In this document: one piece after another, positions 63,760 through 64,000 of the stretch
Layout of the letters: the number at the start of each line of letters is the position of its first letter
Numbering within the stretch: position 1 is the first letter of the stretch
Assembly (NCBI GenBank): GCA_019244185.1
Contig: JAFATB010000015.1
Span: forward strand, 1 to 64,000
Direction of reading: 5' to 3'
DNA from: Acidobacteriota bacterium
GTDB taxonomy: Bacteria > Acidobacteriota > Thermoanaerobaculia > Gp7-AA8
DNA length: 64,000 nt
Notes under the pieces: model-generated
Seen by the model: the letters and a program-made list of their open reading frames with translations, nothing else
What the model was told of the DNA's origin: nothing
The model's database searches: none
Translations under genes and position numbers: made by a program

Positions 63760-64000
63760 ATGGCTCAGGAACGAAACCAAGGCTCGGACTCGCGCCACGT
63801 GCGCGACGTGATGACACCCAATCCCGAATGCGTGTCGGAGAAGGACAGCATTCGCGACGTTGCGCGGATCATGCGCGACGAAGACACCGGGGTCGTCCCG
63901 GTCGTCGACGGGAAGAAGGTCATCGGCCTCATCACCGATCGCGACATCGTCGTGCGCGGCCTCGCCGAGGGTAAGGATCTCGGCAACGCGCGCGTCAACG
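63760..64000 (+). CDS. CBS-domain protein, 3' end outside window
   Basis: Only the first 80 codons are present. They encode a hydrophilic N-terminus (AQERNQGSDSRH) and the first CBS motif: VRDVMTPNPECVSEKDSIRD, GVVPVVDGKKVIGLITDRDI. CBS pairs bind adenosine nucleotides and regulate partner proteins; family members of this short type are often stress-related. The start is ATG 63760, preceded by GGAGG. Total length and any further domain cannot be told. Confidence 0.85.
   Translation, partial: MAQERNQGSDSRHVRDVMTPNPECVSEKDSIRDVARIMRDEDTGVVPVVDGKKVIGLITDRDIVVRGLAEGKDLGNARVN

Overview
The window is a dense, GC-rich bacterial chromosome segment (about two thirds G+C by eye) with almost no non-coding DNA; the longest gaps are about 150 bases. 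The gene content points to a Gram-negative, aerobic heterotroph: LpxL-type acyltransferase, KdsC, a TonB protein and TonB-dependent receptor, lipoproteins and secreted peptidases, with bacterial Ser/Thr kinases fused to beta-propellers, S46 and S8 peptidases and several acyl-CoA enzymes. That mix is typical of Acidobacteriota and relatives, but no single gene fixes the phylum. I see no insertion sequence, phage gene, CRISPR array or rRNA.

Region 1-10085 (all minus strand): a fatty-acid/amino-acid degradation block. hbd and crt overlap by one base and are followed by a DRE-TIM isopropylmalate/homocitrate-synthase-like enzyme, tRNA-Leu(CAA), two tandem secreted subtilases that share a Glu where subtilases have the catalytic Asp, then liuC and a biotin carboxylase subunit cut by the window edge (leucine catabolism).

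Region 10188-15348: an MFS transporter ending at a strong terminator, a small zinc-ribbon protein, ArsC, pncB and yebC, and a repeat-built coiled-coil protein. Region 15345-23649: an S46 dipeptidyl peptidase, an SPFH/GYF protein with a frameshifted zinc-ribbon membrane partner, a styrene-monooxygenase-like flavoprotein and a TonB-dependent receptor. Region 23664-29734: a lipid- or glycan-modification set (methyltransferase, DPM-type GT2, ChbG deacetylase, two ArnT-like membrane glycosyltransferases) with a LeuB-like dehydrogenase.

Region 29779-34997: glutaryl-CoA dehydrogenase, an orphan protein, glpX with an inverted repeat around its promoter, RluA-type pseudouridine synthase and a TIGR00266 protein. 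Region 34994-39900 is a tightly packed minus-strand operon: membrane-inserted phosphodiesterase, a nucleotidyltransferase paired with a small repeat-motif protein (possible toxin-antitoxin type pair), a SpoIIE phosphatase and a class IV aminotransferase. Region 39965-47307: peptide-binding lipoprotein, GSII glutamine synthetase, a GAF-GGDEF diguanylate cyclase whose start codon lies in a hairpin, and a propeller Ser/Thr kinase.

Region 47390-52071: a small P-loop kinase, LigD and an SDR in ATGA-coupled order, then a cluster of small unknown genes around a PhyH dioxygenase. Region 52153-64000: TonB, a carboxylate-amine-ligase-like protein, pepQ, a TauE permease, a uracil-DNA glycosylase, a secreted phospholipase-like protein, purH-kdsC-lpxL-like, a SnoaL/hydrolase fusion, ComF, an outer-membrane barrel and the start of a CBS-domain protein.

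The points most worth following up are the paired Glu-type subtilases, the nucleotidyltransferase/KYRS pair, the unknown small-gene cluster at 50403-52071, the kinase-LigD-SDR operon, and the hairpin and mini-ORF at the start of the diguanylate cyclase gene.
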